From: Alphaproteobacteria bacterium
GTDB taxonomy: Bacteria > Pseudomonadota > Alphaproteobacteria > Sphingomonadales > Sphingomonadaceae
Length of the DNA: 7,148 nt
Direction: 5' to 3'
NCBI GenBank assembly: GCA_018830415.1
Contig: JAHJSJ010000017.1
Location: 1 to 7,148 of the forward strand
Numbering within the stretch: the first letter of the stretch is position 1; every line of letters starts with the position of its first letter. Shown here one piece after another: positions 7,138-7,148 of the stretch. Under the pieces are notes generated by a model, which was not told where the DNA came from, did no database searches, and was given only the letters and a program-made list of their open reading frames with translations. The position numbers and the translations under genes are program-made.

Positions 7138-7148
7138 AGCTGGTCCCA
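7134..7148 (-). CDS. Possible last codons of the preceding gene (fragment)
   Basis: The minus strand at the right edge reads as W-D-Q-L-stop, with the TGA at 7136-7134 overlapping the GTG start of the protease (GTGA). This is the same junction type used elsewhere in the cluster, so an upstream gene, by RcGTA order the g3.5-type head formation protein or the portal, probably ends here. Four codons are too few to identify it. Confidence 0.35.
   Translation of the reverse strand, partial: WDQL

Overview
This GC-rich window carries, on the minus strand only, a compact head-to-tail structural module of a gene transfer agent (GTA) of the Rhodobacter capsulatus RcGTA type, or of a closely related siphovirus-like prophage remnant. 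Read right to left, the order is prohead protease (gp4), HK97 major capsid protein (gp5), head-tail connector (gp6), a tiny basic protein where gp7 is expected, tail terminator (gp8, DUF3168), major tail protein (gp9, TP901-1 family), gp10, tail assembly chaperone (gp10.1), a short tape-measure protein (gp11), a large fusion ending in a DUF2460 distal tail domain (gp12), and the start of the DUF2163 hub protein (gp13), which runs off the left edge. This matches the RcGTA order from g4 to g13. The product types, GC content and gene sizes suggest an alphaproteobacterium, most likely Sphingomonadales (Sphingomonas or Erythrobacter-like). That placement is inference from memory of the families.

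Layout. Positions 7137-6733 encode the maturation protease and 6655-5498 the capsid protein. These two are separated by a 77-base gap holding a canonical rho-independent terminator. Positions 5497-5345 form the other sizeable gap and hold a long, perfectly paired nested hairpin just upstream of the connector gene. From 5344 to 1 the genes are packed, with ATGA, GTGA or TGATG junctions or gaps of about 15 bases or less. This points to one translationally coupled unit for connector and tail.

How it works together. The protease trims the capsid precursor. The capsid protein forms the head shell. gp6, perhaps the small protein, and gp8 close the head and join the tail. gp9 makes the tail tube, with gp10, gp10.1 and the tape measure gp11 as assembly factors. 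gp12 and gp13 build the distal tail and hub. Terminase and portal (g1-g3) would lie beyond the right edge, and the cell-wall peptidase and tip protein (g14, g15) beyond the left edge. No integrase, repressor, lysis gene, attachment site, tRNA, IS element or CRISPR is visible.

The less ordinary points are the two RNA structures that flank the capsid gene and could set its dose relative to its neighbours, the missing conventional gp7, and the approximately 565-residue N-terminal extension on the DUF2460 protein that contains a TIM-barrel-like segment.
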